64,000 nt of DNA from Acidimicrobiaceae bacterium (GTDB taxonomy: Bacteria > Actinomycetota > Acidimicrobiia > Acidimicrobiales > Ilumatobacteraceae), in assembly GCA_020637295.1 (NCBI GenBank), contig JACJWF010000006.1:134997-198996 (forward strand), written 5' to 3'. The notes under the pieces are model-generated. The model had not been told where the DNA came from and did not search any database. It worked only from the letters and a program-made list of their open reading frames with translations. The position numbers were made by a program, and so were the translations under genes. Of this stretch, positions 16,536-24,240 are shown piece by piece (position 1 is the first letter of the stretch; every line of letters begins with the position of its first letter).

Positions 16536-17339
16536 ATGTCGCCCATGCCGGCGGACGTGGCGCAGGACGGGGACCGCTGGCAGCAGCAGTGGCAGCGCGC
16601 CGCGGACGAGTTCGCCGCGGCCGATCCCGGCCGCAGTGTGCTCTTGCAGGGTGGCGGCGCGACGGCGCAGGTCGGTGCGGACACGCCCCGGCCCGGGGCC
16701 AGTGTGCTGAAGCTGTTTGTCGCCATCGCCGCCCACCAGGCCGGTGCGGCCGGCCGGCTGGACCTTGACGCGACGACGGCGATCGACGACCTGCCGCCCA
16801 GCCGGTGGCCATCCGTGCTCACCTCGCTACGTGGCGATCATCGCTTCACCACGGCCGAGTTGGCCGGCCTGATGCTGGCCACGAGCGACAACCGCATCGC
16901 CGACCACCTCGTGATGCGGTTGGGGTTCGACGCCGTCAACCGGGTGGCTGCAGGAATCGGCTGCCACTCCACCCGGCTGGCCGCAGGATTCGGGGACGAC
17001 GTCCTCGGCCAGCCGGGCCGGGCCAACGTCACCACTGCGGCCGACTGCGCGACCGCACTCGCCGCCATCTGGCAGCTCGCGGAGTTGGCACCGCTGCGCG
17101 CTGCGATGCGCTCCAGCCTGTTCAACTCGCGGATCCTGGCACTGCTGCCCGATGAAGTGGTGGTGGCACACAAGACCGGCAGCCTGACGGGCGTGGTCAA
17201 CGACATCGGCGTCATCCACGCTGCGCGCGGCGACCTCACCGCCTGCTTCCTCACCGACGGCCAGACCGACGCTGGTGCCGCTGCGCAGGCGATCGCCCGC
17301 TGTGCACGCCGCGCCTACGACGCGTGGCAACAGGGATGA
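16536..17339 (+). CDS. Serine hydrolase, class A beta-lactamase-like fold
   Basis: A 267-residue DD-peptidase/beta-lactamase superfamily protein. The catalytic motifs are S56-V-L-K59, S117-D-N and K213-T-G. The general-base Glu of class A enzymes (ExxLN on the omega loop) is not recognisable between SDN and KTG, so penicillinase activity is doubtful and a peptidase/esterase role on cell-wall or other substrates is more likely. There is no signal peptide, so it may be cytoplasmic. An ATG nine bases downstream (16545) is an alternative start. It opens a five-gene overlapping run with a PP-loop ATPase, PhyH dioxygenase, murT and gatD. Confidence 0.82.
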   Translation: MSPMPADVAQDGDRWQQQWQRAADEFAAADPGRSVLLQGGGATAQVGADTPRPGASVLKLFVAIAAHQAGAAGRLDLDATTAIDDLPPSRWPSVLTSLRGDHRFTTAELAGLMLATSDNRIADHLVMRLGFDAVNRVAAGIGCHSTRLAAGFGDDVLGQPGRANVTTAADCATALAAIWQLAELAPLRAAMRSSLFNSRILALLPDEVVVAHKTGSLTGVVNDIGVIHAARGDLTACFLTDGQTDAGAAAQAIARCARRAYDAWQQG

Positions 17340-18481
17340 TCGCCCACCCGCCCTTCCGCCGCGGCGACACCGTGGTGCTGCCGTACACCACGGCCGGCGG
17401 CCCGCTGTTGGCCACGTTCGAGGTGCCACCGGGGACCGAGGTGGACGCCGGGCCGGACGCCGCGGTGGCGGCAGCGTGGTTCCCGGCCATGGCCAGCGGC
17501 GAGACCCTCAGCGTCGAGCAGCCGGTGTGCGAGGGGCTGCATGCGGGGGCGGCGCAGATCGCCGAGATCCTGCTCACGTGGGATCGAGCGCTCCATCACG
17601 AGCAGCAGTGGTACCAGCGCGTGGCCCTGCAGGCGCCACTGCGCCGTCCAGCCCCAGCGGCCGGCCCACGCCGCGGCACCATGGCCTTCTTCACCGGCGG
17701 TGCCGACTCGTTCTACACGGCCGTCCGTCACCGGGATGAGCTCGACGCGCTGGTGTTCGTGCACGGATTCGACCTGCTCGACGACTGGACGGACCCGCTG
17801 AACCAGGCTGTCGCCGCTCGCCTGCGTGAGGCCGCCGCCATGCTCGGCCTGCCACTGGTGGAGGTGGAGTGCAACCTGGTCGCCTTCAGCCAGGCGTTCG
17901 GCATCGGGTGGGAGGACTACCACGGCGCCGCTCTCGCAACGGTCGCGCTCCTCCTGGCGCCGGCGTTCTCCCGCTGCTACGTCCCCGCCACGTCCACCTA
18001 CGACAACCTCTACCCGATCGGATCGCACCCCCTGCTCGACCCGCTGTGGAGCACCGACCGCGTCGAGATCATCCATGACGGTGCAGATGCCACGCGGGTG
18101 GAGAAGCTCCGTCGCCTCGCCGACGAGCCGGCGGCGCGGGCACATCTGCGGGTCTGCTTCGAGAACCGCGGCAATCGCTACAACTGCGGCGAGTGCGAGA
18201 AGTGCATCCGCACGGGCGTTGCCGTCCGCATCGCCGGCGTGGAGGGGAGCTTCGCGTCCCTGCCGTCGCCATCGCTGCGCACGATTGCCGGCGCCCGCAT
18301 CCCCGGCCTTGGCTCGGCGTGGAAGGACCACCGCGCCGAACTGCGCCGCACGCATGCCAACGAGCGGCTTCGTCGGGCCATCGAGATCGCGCTCGTGCGT
18401 CGCCGCCTCCGGTCGTTGCGCTGGCTGCGCTCACTACGCCGGCTGCGCTCACTGCGCCGGCCGTTGCGAGACGGACGGTGA
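17336..18481 (+). CDS. PP-loop ATP pyrophosphatase-like protein with CxxCxxC motif
   Basis: A 381-residue protein. A P-loop of the PP-loop type, FFTGGADSFYTA (TGGADS at 120-125, compare SGGxDS), is followed by a domain that keeps acidic and aromatic patches such as VPATSTYDNLYPIGSHPLLD. Near the C-terminus NCGECEKC (Cys284, 287, 290) forms a probable zinc or iron-sulfur site. Such enzymes activate a carbonyl or carboxylate by adenylation for amide or sulfur transfer (QueC, TilS, asparagine synthetase relatives). The substrate is unknown. The last 30 residues are a repetitive Arg/Leu tail (LRSLRRLRSLRR). Start ATG 17336 overlaps the previous stop; the next gene overlaps by one base (TGATG). 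Confidence 0.8.
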   Translation: MIAHPPFRRGDTVVLPYTTAGGPLLATFEVPPGTEVDAGPDAAVAAAWFPAMASGETLSVEQPVCEGLHAGAAQIAEILLTWDRALHHEQQWYQRVALQAPLRRPAPAAGPRRGTMAFFTGGADSFYTAVRHRDELDALVFVHGFDLLDDWTDPLNQAVAARLREAAAMLGLPLVEVECNLVAFSQAFGIGWEDYHGAALATVALLLAPAFSRCYVPATSTYDNLYPIGSHPLLDPLWSTDRVEIIHDGADATRVEKLRRLADEPAARAHLRVCFENRGNRYNCGECEKCIRTGVAVRIAGVEGSFASLPSPSLRTIAGARIPGLGSAWKDHRAELRRTHANERLRRAIEIALVRRRLRSLRWLRSLRRLRSLRRPLRDGR

Positions 18482-19251
18482 TGGCGGGGATGTATGCGGC
18501 AGATCGCACCGGCGGGCGCACGGAGATCCTCCGTGACGGGTACACGGTGGTGGAGGGCGTGCTCGACGCGGCAGCGATCGCCCGCTGCACCGACGCCCTG
18601 GACGACGTGTTCGCCACCGAAGCCGACATCGCCGACGTGCGGCAGTGGAACACCGCGGACTACCGCGTGGCATACATGCTCCCGGCCAAGCACCCCGTGT
18701 TCCTCGACCAGTGCCGCCCCGGGCCGCTGGTGGAGCTCGCGGCGAGCGTCCTCGGCGACGACTGCGTGTTCGCCGGGTTCAACGGCATCACCATGAACCC
18801 AGGCGGCGCAGGCCAGCCACTGCACCGCGACCACCCCCAGCCGACACCTGGCGTGCCGTTGTACCTCCACGCCGTGATCGCGCTGGATCGCTTCACCGTG
18901 GCGAACGGAGCGACGAGGGTCGTGCCCGGCAGTCACCTCGGGTCGGCGGTTGAGGAGCCGGCCACCGAGGCGTGCGCGGTGCACGTGGAACTGGCGGCTG
19001 GCGCGGCCGTCGTCTTCGACGCCGCCGGGCTGCACGCCGGCAGCGCGAACGCCACCCGCGCACCGCGCCGGGCGCTGCACGTGCTGTTCGCCCGCCGCTG
19101 GGTGCAGCCCCACTGGGACTTCCCCGGCAGCCTGCGGGAGGCGGACATCGCCACCCTGGACGACGACCGCCGCCGCCTGCTGGGCTTCGGCAACGTGCCC
19201 GCCCGGTACGACCACGACGCCCGCCGCTCCTTCGGCTACGGCTGGGGATGA
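18481..19251 (+). CDS. Phytanoyl-CoA dioxygenase (PhyH) family Fe(II)/2-oxoglutarate oxygenase
   Basis: A 256-residue double-stranded beta-helix oxygenase. The iron ligands are His115 and Asp117 in PLHRDHPQ and distal His185 in AGLHAGSAN, followed by the 2-oxoglutarate-binding Arg in RAPRRALHVLF. The N-terminal LRDGYTVVEGVLDAA is typical of the family. The reaction is hydroxylation or related oxidation of an unknown substrate. Start ATG at 18481 shares a base with the upstream stop, and its own stop overlaps murT (ATGA). Its place between a PP-loop enzyme and murT-gatD suggests a cell-envelope precursor or an associated small molecule as substrate (inference). Confidence 0.87.
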   Translation: MAGMYAADRTGGRTEILRDGYTVVEGVLDAAAIARCTDALDDVFATEADIADVRQWNTADYRVAYMLPAKHPVFLDQCRPGPLVELAASVLGDDCVFAGFNGITMNPGGAGQPLHRDHPQPTPGVPLYLHAVIALDRFTVANGATRVVPGSHLGSAVEEPATEACAVHVELAAGAAVVFDAAGLHAGSANATRAPRRALHVLFARRWVQPHWDFPGSLREADIATLDDDRRRLLGFGNVPARYDHDARRSFGYGWG

Positions 19252-20747
19252 CGGCCACCCCGCCGCGCCCGCCGATGACGGCGCGCCTGGCGCGGCCCGC
19301 CGCTGCCGCCACGGACCGGCTGGTGCGGTCCCGCCTGTTGCGCGGCGCGCAGGGCAGCCGGTTCGCAGTCGCCGTCGCCGCGGCCCGCACCCTGCGGCAC
19401 CTGGATCGCGCCACCGACACGCGCATCGACCCCAGCCGCGCCGGCAGGGCACTGCTGGCTGCGGCCCCCCATGCCCTCGGCACGCTGGCCGGACGGCTGG
19501 CCGGTGGCTGCGCGCTCGTATCCGCCACCAACGGCAAGACCACCACCACCAACCTGCTGGCCGCCATCGTCCGCGCCGGCGGTCAGGACCCTGTGGTGAA
19601 CCATGTGGGCGCCAACATGCCAGGCGGGCTGACGGCCGAACTGCTGGCGCGCGCCCGCCGCGGCAGGGTGACGGCCGACCTCGGCGTGTTCGAGATCGAC
19701 GAGTTGTGGCTTGACCATGTGGTTCCCCCACTGCTGCCGAAGGTGATCGTGCTCGGCAACCTGTTCCGCGATCAGCTGGACCGCATGGGTGAGCTGGACC
19801 GAGTGGCGGCGCGCTGGCGGGCGTTCGTCGCCGGGTTGCCGCCGGAGGTGACGCTGGTGGTGAATGCGGATGACCCTCGGGTGTGCCAGCTCGCCGCCGT
19901 TCACCCCAGCCTCGTGCTGGTAGGGATGGACGGCGTCGACCGCGACGGTCCTGCGGAGCACGCCGACATCCCCGACTGCCAGCGCTGTGGCACCCGGATC
20001 GCCTACGACGGCGCACACATCGGCCACCTGGGCCGCTGGCGGTGCCCGGCCTGCGGCGACCGGCGACCCGAGCAGCTCCACGTTGTCGCCCGCGACATCG
20101 CCGCCGGCGGGTTGGGTGGCGCGTCCTTCACGCTGGTCGCGCACATGGCACCGGGTGCTGCAATGGGCGAGGCGGGCGAGACACGGGTGACGCTCGCCGT
20201 GCCCGGCCGGTTCAACGTCGCCAACGCCGCGCTGGCGGGCGCGGCGGCGCTGAGCCTGGGCCACGACCTCGCCACGGTGACCCGGGGGTTGGGCAGCTCG
20301 CCGGGCGCGTTCGGGCGGGCCGAGGAGTTGCGGGTCGCCGGACGTCCTCTGACGATGGTGTTGGGGAAGAACCCCACCGGCCTCGACGAGGTGGTGACCA
20401 TGCTCACTGCCGGCGGCGAACGTATCGACCTCCTCCTGCTGCTGAACGACCGCGACCTCGATGGGAGGGACGTGTCGTGGATCTGGGACGTGGACATGGA
20501 ACGACTGGCTCCGATGGTCGCCACGCTGACGTGCGGTGGGGCGCGTGCCTCCGAAGCCGCCATGCGGATGGACTACGCCGGGGTGGACCCGGCGCGCATC
20601 GAAGCGGTCGAGGGCATCGCCGAACCGCTGGCCCGGGCGCTGGCCCGCACCACTGGGCCGCTGGTGGCCGTCTGCAACTACTCCGCAATGCTCGACCTGC
20701 GCGAGACGCTGGCGGAGCAAGGTCACACCGAGCGGTACTGGCGATGA
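19248..20747 (+). CDS. murT: Lipid II isoglutaminyl synthase, MurT subunit
   Basis: A 499-residue Mur-ligase-like subunit that, with GatD, amidates D-Glu of lipid II to D-isoglutamine using glutamine-derived ammonia and ATP. The central ATP-binding motif is SATNGKTTTTNLL (Lys97). A zinc ribbon, Cys244/Cys247 and Cys266/Cys269 (CQRC, CPAC), is inserted in the central domain as in known MurT proteins. The C-terminal DUF1727-type domain carries VLGKNPTGLDEVV and the DVSWIWDVDME region. The start overlaps the PhyH stop (ATGA), and gatD follows with another ATGA. Acts at the inner face of the membrane. Confidence 0.95.
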   Translation: MTATPPRPPMTARLARPAAAATDRLVRSRLLRGAQGSRFAVAVAAARTLRHLDRATDTRIDPSRAGRALLAAAPHALGTLAGRLAGGCALVSATNGKTTTTNLLAAIVRAGGQDPVVNHVGANMPGGLTAELLARARRGRVTADLGVFEIDELWLDHVVPPLLPKVIVLGNLFRDQLDRMGELDRVAARWRAFVAGLPPEVTLVVNADDPRVCQLAAVHPSLVLVGMDGVDRDGPAEHADIPDCQRCGTRIAYDGAHIGHLGRWRCPACGDRRPEQLHVVARDIAAGGLGGASFTLVAHMAPGAAMGEAGETRVTLAVPGRFNVANAALAGAAALSLGHDLATVTRGLGSSPGAFGRAEELRVAGRPLTMVLGKNPTGLDEVVTMLTAGGERIDLLLLLNDRDLDGRDVSWIWDVDMERLAPMVATLTCGGARASEAAMRMDYAGVDPARIEAVEGIAEPLARALARTTGPLVAVCNYSAMLDLRETLAEQGHTERYWR

Positions 20748-21523
20748 GCGGGCAACTCGGGCCGGCCGGCGGGCACGAGGCCGTGATGCGCGTGACCGTG
20801 CTCTACCCCGACCGGCTGAACCTCTACGCCGACCGCGGCAATGTGCTGGTGCTCGCTCAGCGGTGCCGGCGCCGCGGCATCCGCCTGGAGGTCACAGCCC
20901 TGCGCCTCGGCGACCCCGTTGCCGATCTGGCAGCGGACCTGATCTACCTCGGGGGCGGGCAGGACCGCGACCAGCAGCGCTGCGCGACGGACCTTGGGCA
21001 ACGGCGCGACGGCATCCTCGCCGCGCTCGCCGGCGGCGCGACGGTGCTCGGCGTCTGCGGCGGCTACCAGTTGCTCGGCCACGAGTACACCACCGACGGC
21101 GGTGTCGTCGTGGGGCTGGGGCTGCTGGACGTGGTGACCTCCCGGCCGGAGGGCGCCCGGCTGGTGGGCAACGTCGTGGTCGACCTCGATCGCGCGGCAG
21201 GGCTGGGCCCTTCGGACCCAGCGGCCACCCGCCCGCTGGTGGGTTTCGAGAACCACCACGGGCGCACCACGCTCGGCCCGGCCGCACGACCTCTCGGCAC
21301 CGTACGCGTCGGCCACGGTAACAACGGCACCGACGGCACCGAAGGTGCCGTCGCCGGGCGGGTGATCGGGACGTACCTCCACGGCCCGCTGCTGGCGAAG
21401 AACGCGTGGCTGGCGGATGTGCTGATCGAGCGCGCCGTCGGCGGGCCGCTACCCCGCCTCGCCGATCCGTTCGAGGACGCCGTGCACGCTCGGGCCGTCC
21501 GGGCGGCTGGAACTGGCGGGTGA
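20744..21523 (+). CDS. gatD: Lipid II isoglutaminyl synthase, glutamine amidotransferase subunit GatD
   Basis: A 259-residue class I-like glutaminase partner of MurT. RVTVLYPDRLNLYADRGNV opens the domain. The nucleophile is Cys105 in VLGVCGGYQLLGH, and the catalytic His lies in GTYLHGPLLAKN. The ATG at 20744 overlaps the murT stop; an internal ATG at 20786 begins exactly at the conserved block and could be used instead. The last 75 bases overlap the 3' end of a convergent YdcF gene on the other strand, so both coding tails share the same DNA. Confidence 0.95.
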   Translation: MSGQLGPAGGHEAVMRVTVLYPDRLNLYADRGNVLVLAQRCRRRGIRLEVTALRLGDPVADLAADLIYLGGGQDRDQQRCATDLGQRRDGILAALAGGATVLGVCGGYQLLGHEYTTDGGVVVGLGLLDVVTSRPEGARLVGNVVVDLDRAAGLGPSDPAATRPLVGFENHHGRTTLGPAARPLGTVRVGHGNNGTDGTEGAVAGRVIGTYLHGPLLAKNAWLADVLIERAVGGPLPRLADPFEDAVHARAVRAAGTGG

Positions 21524-22282
21524 ACTGCCAGCGCGCTGCGCCCGGCGGGCGGTGAGGGCACGCATCCGCTCGCCTGCCTCCTCCACATGGGGCGGCAGCG
21601 CGACACGGGCCACGTGACCCCGCTCGGCATACACGGCAAGCCGGTCCAGTTGCTCCACCGACCATCGCGCGGTCACGGCCGTGAACGGGGCCGGCTCGCC
21701 GGGGCGGCAGAACGCGGGCACCGGTCGGACGACGACCTCTGGGTAGCGGAGCGCGAACGTGGCCACGCAGCGGCGGGTCACGAAGGGCCAAGCGACGGCG
21801 ATCACGGTCTCGGCGCCGGATGACGGCAGCAGCCCGCGAAGCACCTCCATGCCGAAGACCACGTTGTCGTGGGTGTGCGCCGACTCGCGTTCCACCACGA
21901 TCCGGTCGGCCGGCACGCCATGGGCCACCAACTCGGCGGCGAACACGTCGGCCTCGGAGCGACCGTCCAGCAACTCCACCCCGCCGGTGCACACCACCCA
22001 CGGCGCAGCACCCTGGTGGTACAACTCGGCTGCGGTGATCGGCACGTGCATGTCCTTGCTGCCGAGGCAGATGATCGCCGTTGCGGGCGGGGCACCCGCC
22101 GACGGCACGTGGAGCGGGGCGAGGAACTCCATGAGCACCGCGTAGGCCTCCGGCGCGGCCGGGTCGTCCGGCGTCCAGCCCGCTTCCTCCACGCACCCGC
22201 AGGATCGCTGCCACACGGTGCGCGGCGGAACCCCGGTGGCCGTCGCGGGTGCGGCGTCGGCGGTGGGCGGACGGGGCGTCAT
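21449..22282 (-). CDS. YdcF/DUF218-family protein
   Basis: A 277-residue protein with the DUF218 Rossmann-like core: IICLGSKDMHVPITAAEL, VVCTGGVE, VERESAHTHDNVVFG and ETVIAVAWPFVTRRC. The family includes SanA/ElyC-type envelope proteins and cofactor-binding proteins, with unclear chemistry. No transmembrane segment is seen, so this one may be cytosolic. Its ATG at 22282 overlaps the stop of the upstream glycosyltransferase gene (ATGA). It is the last gene of a minus-strand envelope cluster and its tail overlaps gatD head-on. Confidence 0.82.
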   Translation of the reverse strand: MTPRPPTADAAPATATGVPPRTVWQRSCGCVEEAGWTPDDPAAPEAYAVLMEFLAPLHVPSAGAPPATAIICLGSKDMHVPITAAELYHQGAAPWVVCTGGVELLDGRSEADVFAAELVAHGVPADRIVVERESAHTHDNVVFGMEVLRGLLPSSGAETVIAVAWPFVTRRCVATFALRYPEVVVRPVPAFCRPGEPAPFTAVTARWSVEQLDRLAVYAERGHVARVALPPHVEEAGERMRALTARRAQRAGSSPASSSRPDGPSVHGVLERIGEAG

Positions 22283-24240
22283 CGCAGAGCCCCGAGCGCA
22301 ACCATCAACTCGTCGACGGAACGGTCGAACGTGGCGGCGTCGAAGTGGCGAGCTGCGATGGCGCGCAACCCGAGATGGGCGTGCTCCCACGCCTCGGGGT
22401 CGTCCAGCAGCCGCGCCGTCTTCGCCGCCAGATCGTCGGCCGTGTCGGCCACCAGCAGGTCGGTCAACTCCCCGAGGTGCAGACCTTCGGCGCCGATGGA
22501 GGTGGTGACGAACGGCGTACCTGCCGCCATGGAGTCCACCAGCTTCAGCGTGATGCCGGCACCGAACCGCAGCGGCGCGACGTGCACGATGTGCCGAGCC
22601 AGCGCGGTGGCGGGGTCGTCCACCCGGCCGACGACTCGCACCGCACCACCGGCGCAGGCGCGGACCGACGCAGTGGGGTCGGCGCCGATGATGTCCAGCG
22701 TCACGGCCGGGTGCGAGCGGCGCAGGATCGGCAGCACGTCGCCCACCAGGTGACGCACGGCGTCGGCGTTGGGGGCGTCCTCACCGGACATGAACCCACC
22801 GAAGAACACCAACCCACTGCGGGTGGCCATCGGCGGCACCGCTGCCGGCGCGGGCCCGGCCCACGCCACCACCACCCGCCGGGCGCCCGGCGCCACCCGG
22901 GCCACGACGGCGGCTTCCTCGTCGGACACGCAGGTCACGACGTCCGCCCACTTCCAGGCGTCCGCGGCGGCGTCCATCTCCTGGCGGGCCGCCAGTTCCA
23001 TCTGCCCGGCCCGCTCGTCGCCGAGCAGCGCGAGCAACTGCGCCTTGCGCATGTCGCGGACTGCGTCGATGGCCTCGACGTCGACCACCCGGATGGCCTG
23101 CGGCTGGGTGCGCTCCACCACGGAGCGGAAGCGGCGCACGTTGGGCGGCCGGCTGAGAACCACTGCCGAGTAGTGGCCGCTGCGCGCCGCCATCCACTGC
23201 TCCGGCGTGGACGATGTCCAGTCCGCCACCTCCACCCCGGCGGCGGCGAGCGGCGGCGCGTAGCGGTCGGCATGGGTCTGGTCCACACCCAGCAGGGTGA
23301 TCGACGCGCCGCGGAACCGCGCCGCCATGCGCGTCAGCAGGCGGGCCATCCGCGGATCGCCGCTGCCACGATCGGTCTGCGGGATGCGGTCGTCGATGAC
23401 CAGCACCCGGTCCACCGTCAGCGAGTCGCGATCACGCACCGTGCCACCAGAGCCAGGGGCGAATCGGGCGAGCTCGTCACCCCACCGCTGGCGGAACAGC
23501 CCCACGTTGTGCTCGTAGAGCTCGATCGCCCGGGCCCGCTGCGTGGAGGCGCCGCGAATGTGCTGCACCGTCGACCGCGGGTCGCAGACGATGAGATGGC
23601 CGCGGGCGCGGAGTTCGAACGCAAGCTCGACGTCCTCGTAGTAGCCGCGGGGGTAGACCGGGTCGAAGCCGCCGAGCCCGGAGAAGACGGCGCGGCGGAT
23701 CAAGAGGCAGGCTGCGGACACGTAGGGCACCGCCCTCGGCCGGAGACCGTCCCACCCTTCCTCCAGCGGGACGATCCGCGTGTGGCCGTCGCTGATGACG
23801 ACGGAACCGACCTCCACCGCCGACTCGTTGCCCCCACTGAGCGCCGGGCTGACCGCCGCGACCTCCGGGCTGGCCTCCAGCACTTCGAGCAGAGGGGGCA
23901 GCCACCCGTCGCCGACGATGACGTCGCTGTTGAGCAGGAGGAGCAGCTCGCCGCGGGCATGCATCGCCGCGAGCGTGATGGCCGAACCGAAGCCGACGTT
24001 CAGCGGGAGGCGGATCACCCGGGTGCCCGGCACCGCCGTGTCCAGCCCGTCGCCCCCGCCGCCGTCCGGCGAGGCGTTGTCGACGACGACGACCTCGAAC
24101 GGCACGTGCGTGTGCTCCGCCAGCGCCGCCAGCGCGGCGACAGCCAGGTCGGCCCGGCCGTAGACCGCCATCAGTACCGAGATGCGCGGCACCTCGTGGG
24201 AGGCGGACCGGGCCGGCCGGTCCAGCGTGGTCGCCGTCAC
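22279..24240 (-). CDS. Two-domain glycosyltransferase (GT2 plus GT4-like)
   Basis: A 653-residue fusion. Residues about 17-290 form a GT-A family 2 domain: ISVLMAVYGRADLAVAALAA, VVVDNASPDGG, a DxD-like LLLLLNSDVIVGDGW, and GGFDPVYPRGYYEDVELAF. Residues about 310-653 form a GT-B family 4-like domain with VFFGGFMSGEDAPNADAVRHL and a nucleotide-sugar end, FGAGITLKLVDSMAAGTPFV. Such fusions make surface glycans. GTG start at 24240 overlaps the stop of the pyruvyltransferase gene (GTGA). The frame stays open upstream, but that part is noise from the preceding gene. Confidence 0.88.
   Translation of the reverse strand: MTATTLDRPARSASHEVPRISVLMAVYGRADLAVAALAALAEHTHVPFEVVVVDNASPDGGGGDGLDTAVPGTRVIRLPLNVGFGSAITLAAMHARGELLLLLNSDVIVGDGWLPPLLEVLEASPEVAAVSPALSGGNESAVEVGSVVISDGHTRIVPLEEGWDGLRPRAVPYVSAACLLIRRAVFSGLGGFDPVYPRGYYEDVELAFELRARGHLIVCDPRSTVQHIRGASTQRARAIELYEHNVGLFRQRWGDELARFAPGSGGTVRDRDSLTVDRVLVIDDRIPQTDRGSGDPRMARLLTRMAARFRGASITLLGVDQTHADRYAPPLAAAGVEVADWTSSTPEQWMAARSGHYSAVVLSRPPNVRRFRSVVERTQPQAIRVVDVEAIDAVRDMRKAQLLALLGDERAGQMELAARQEMDAAADAWKWADVVTCVSDEEAAVVARVAPGARRVVVAWAGPAPAAVPPMATRSGLVFFGGFMSGEDAPNADAVRHLVGDVLPILRRSHPAVTLDIIGADPTASVRACAGGAVRVVGRVDDPATALARHIVHVAPLRFGAGITLKLVDSMAAGTPFVTTSIGAEGLHLGELTDLLVADTADDLAAKTARLLDDPEAWEHAHLGLRAIAARHFDAATFDRSVDELMVALGALR

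Noticed and set aside
17336..18481. QueC or another named tRNA-modification enzyme
   Set aside because: The PP-loop and Cys motif are related, but length, order of motifs and neighbours do not match QueC, TilS or ThiI.
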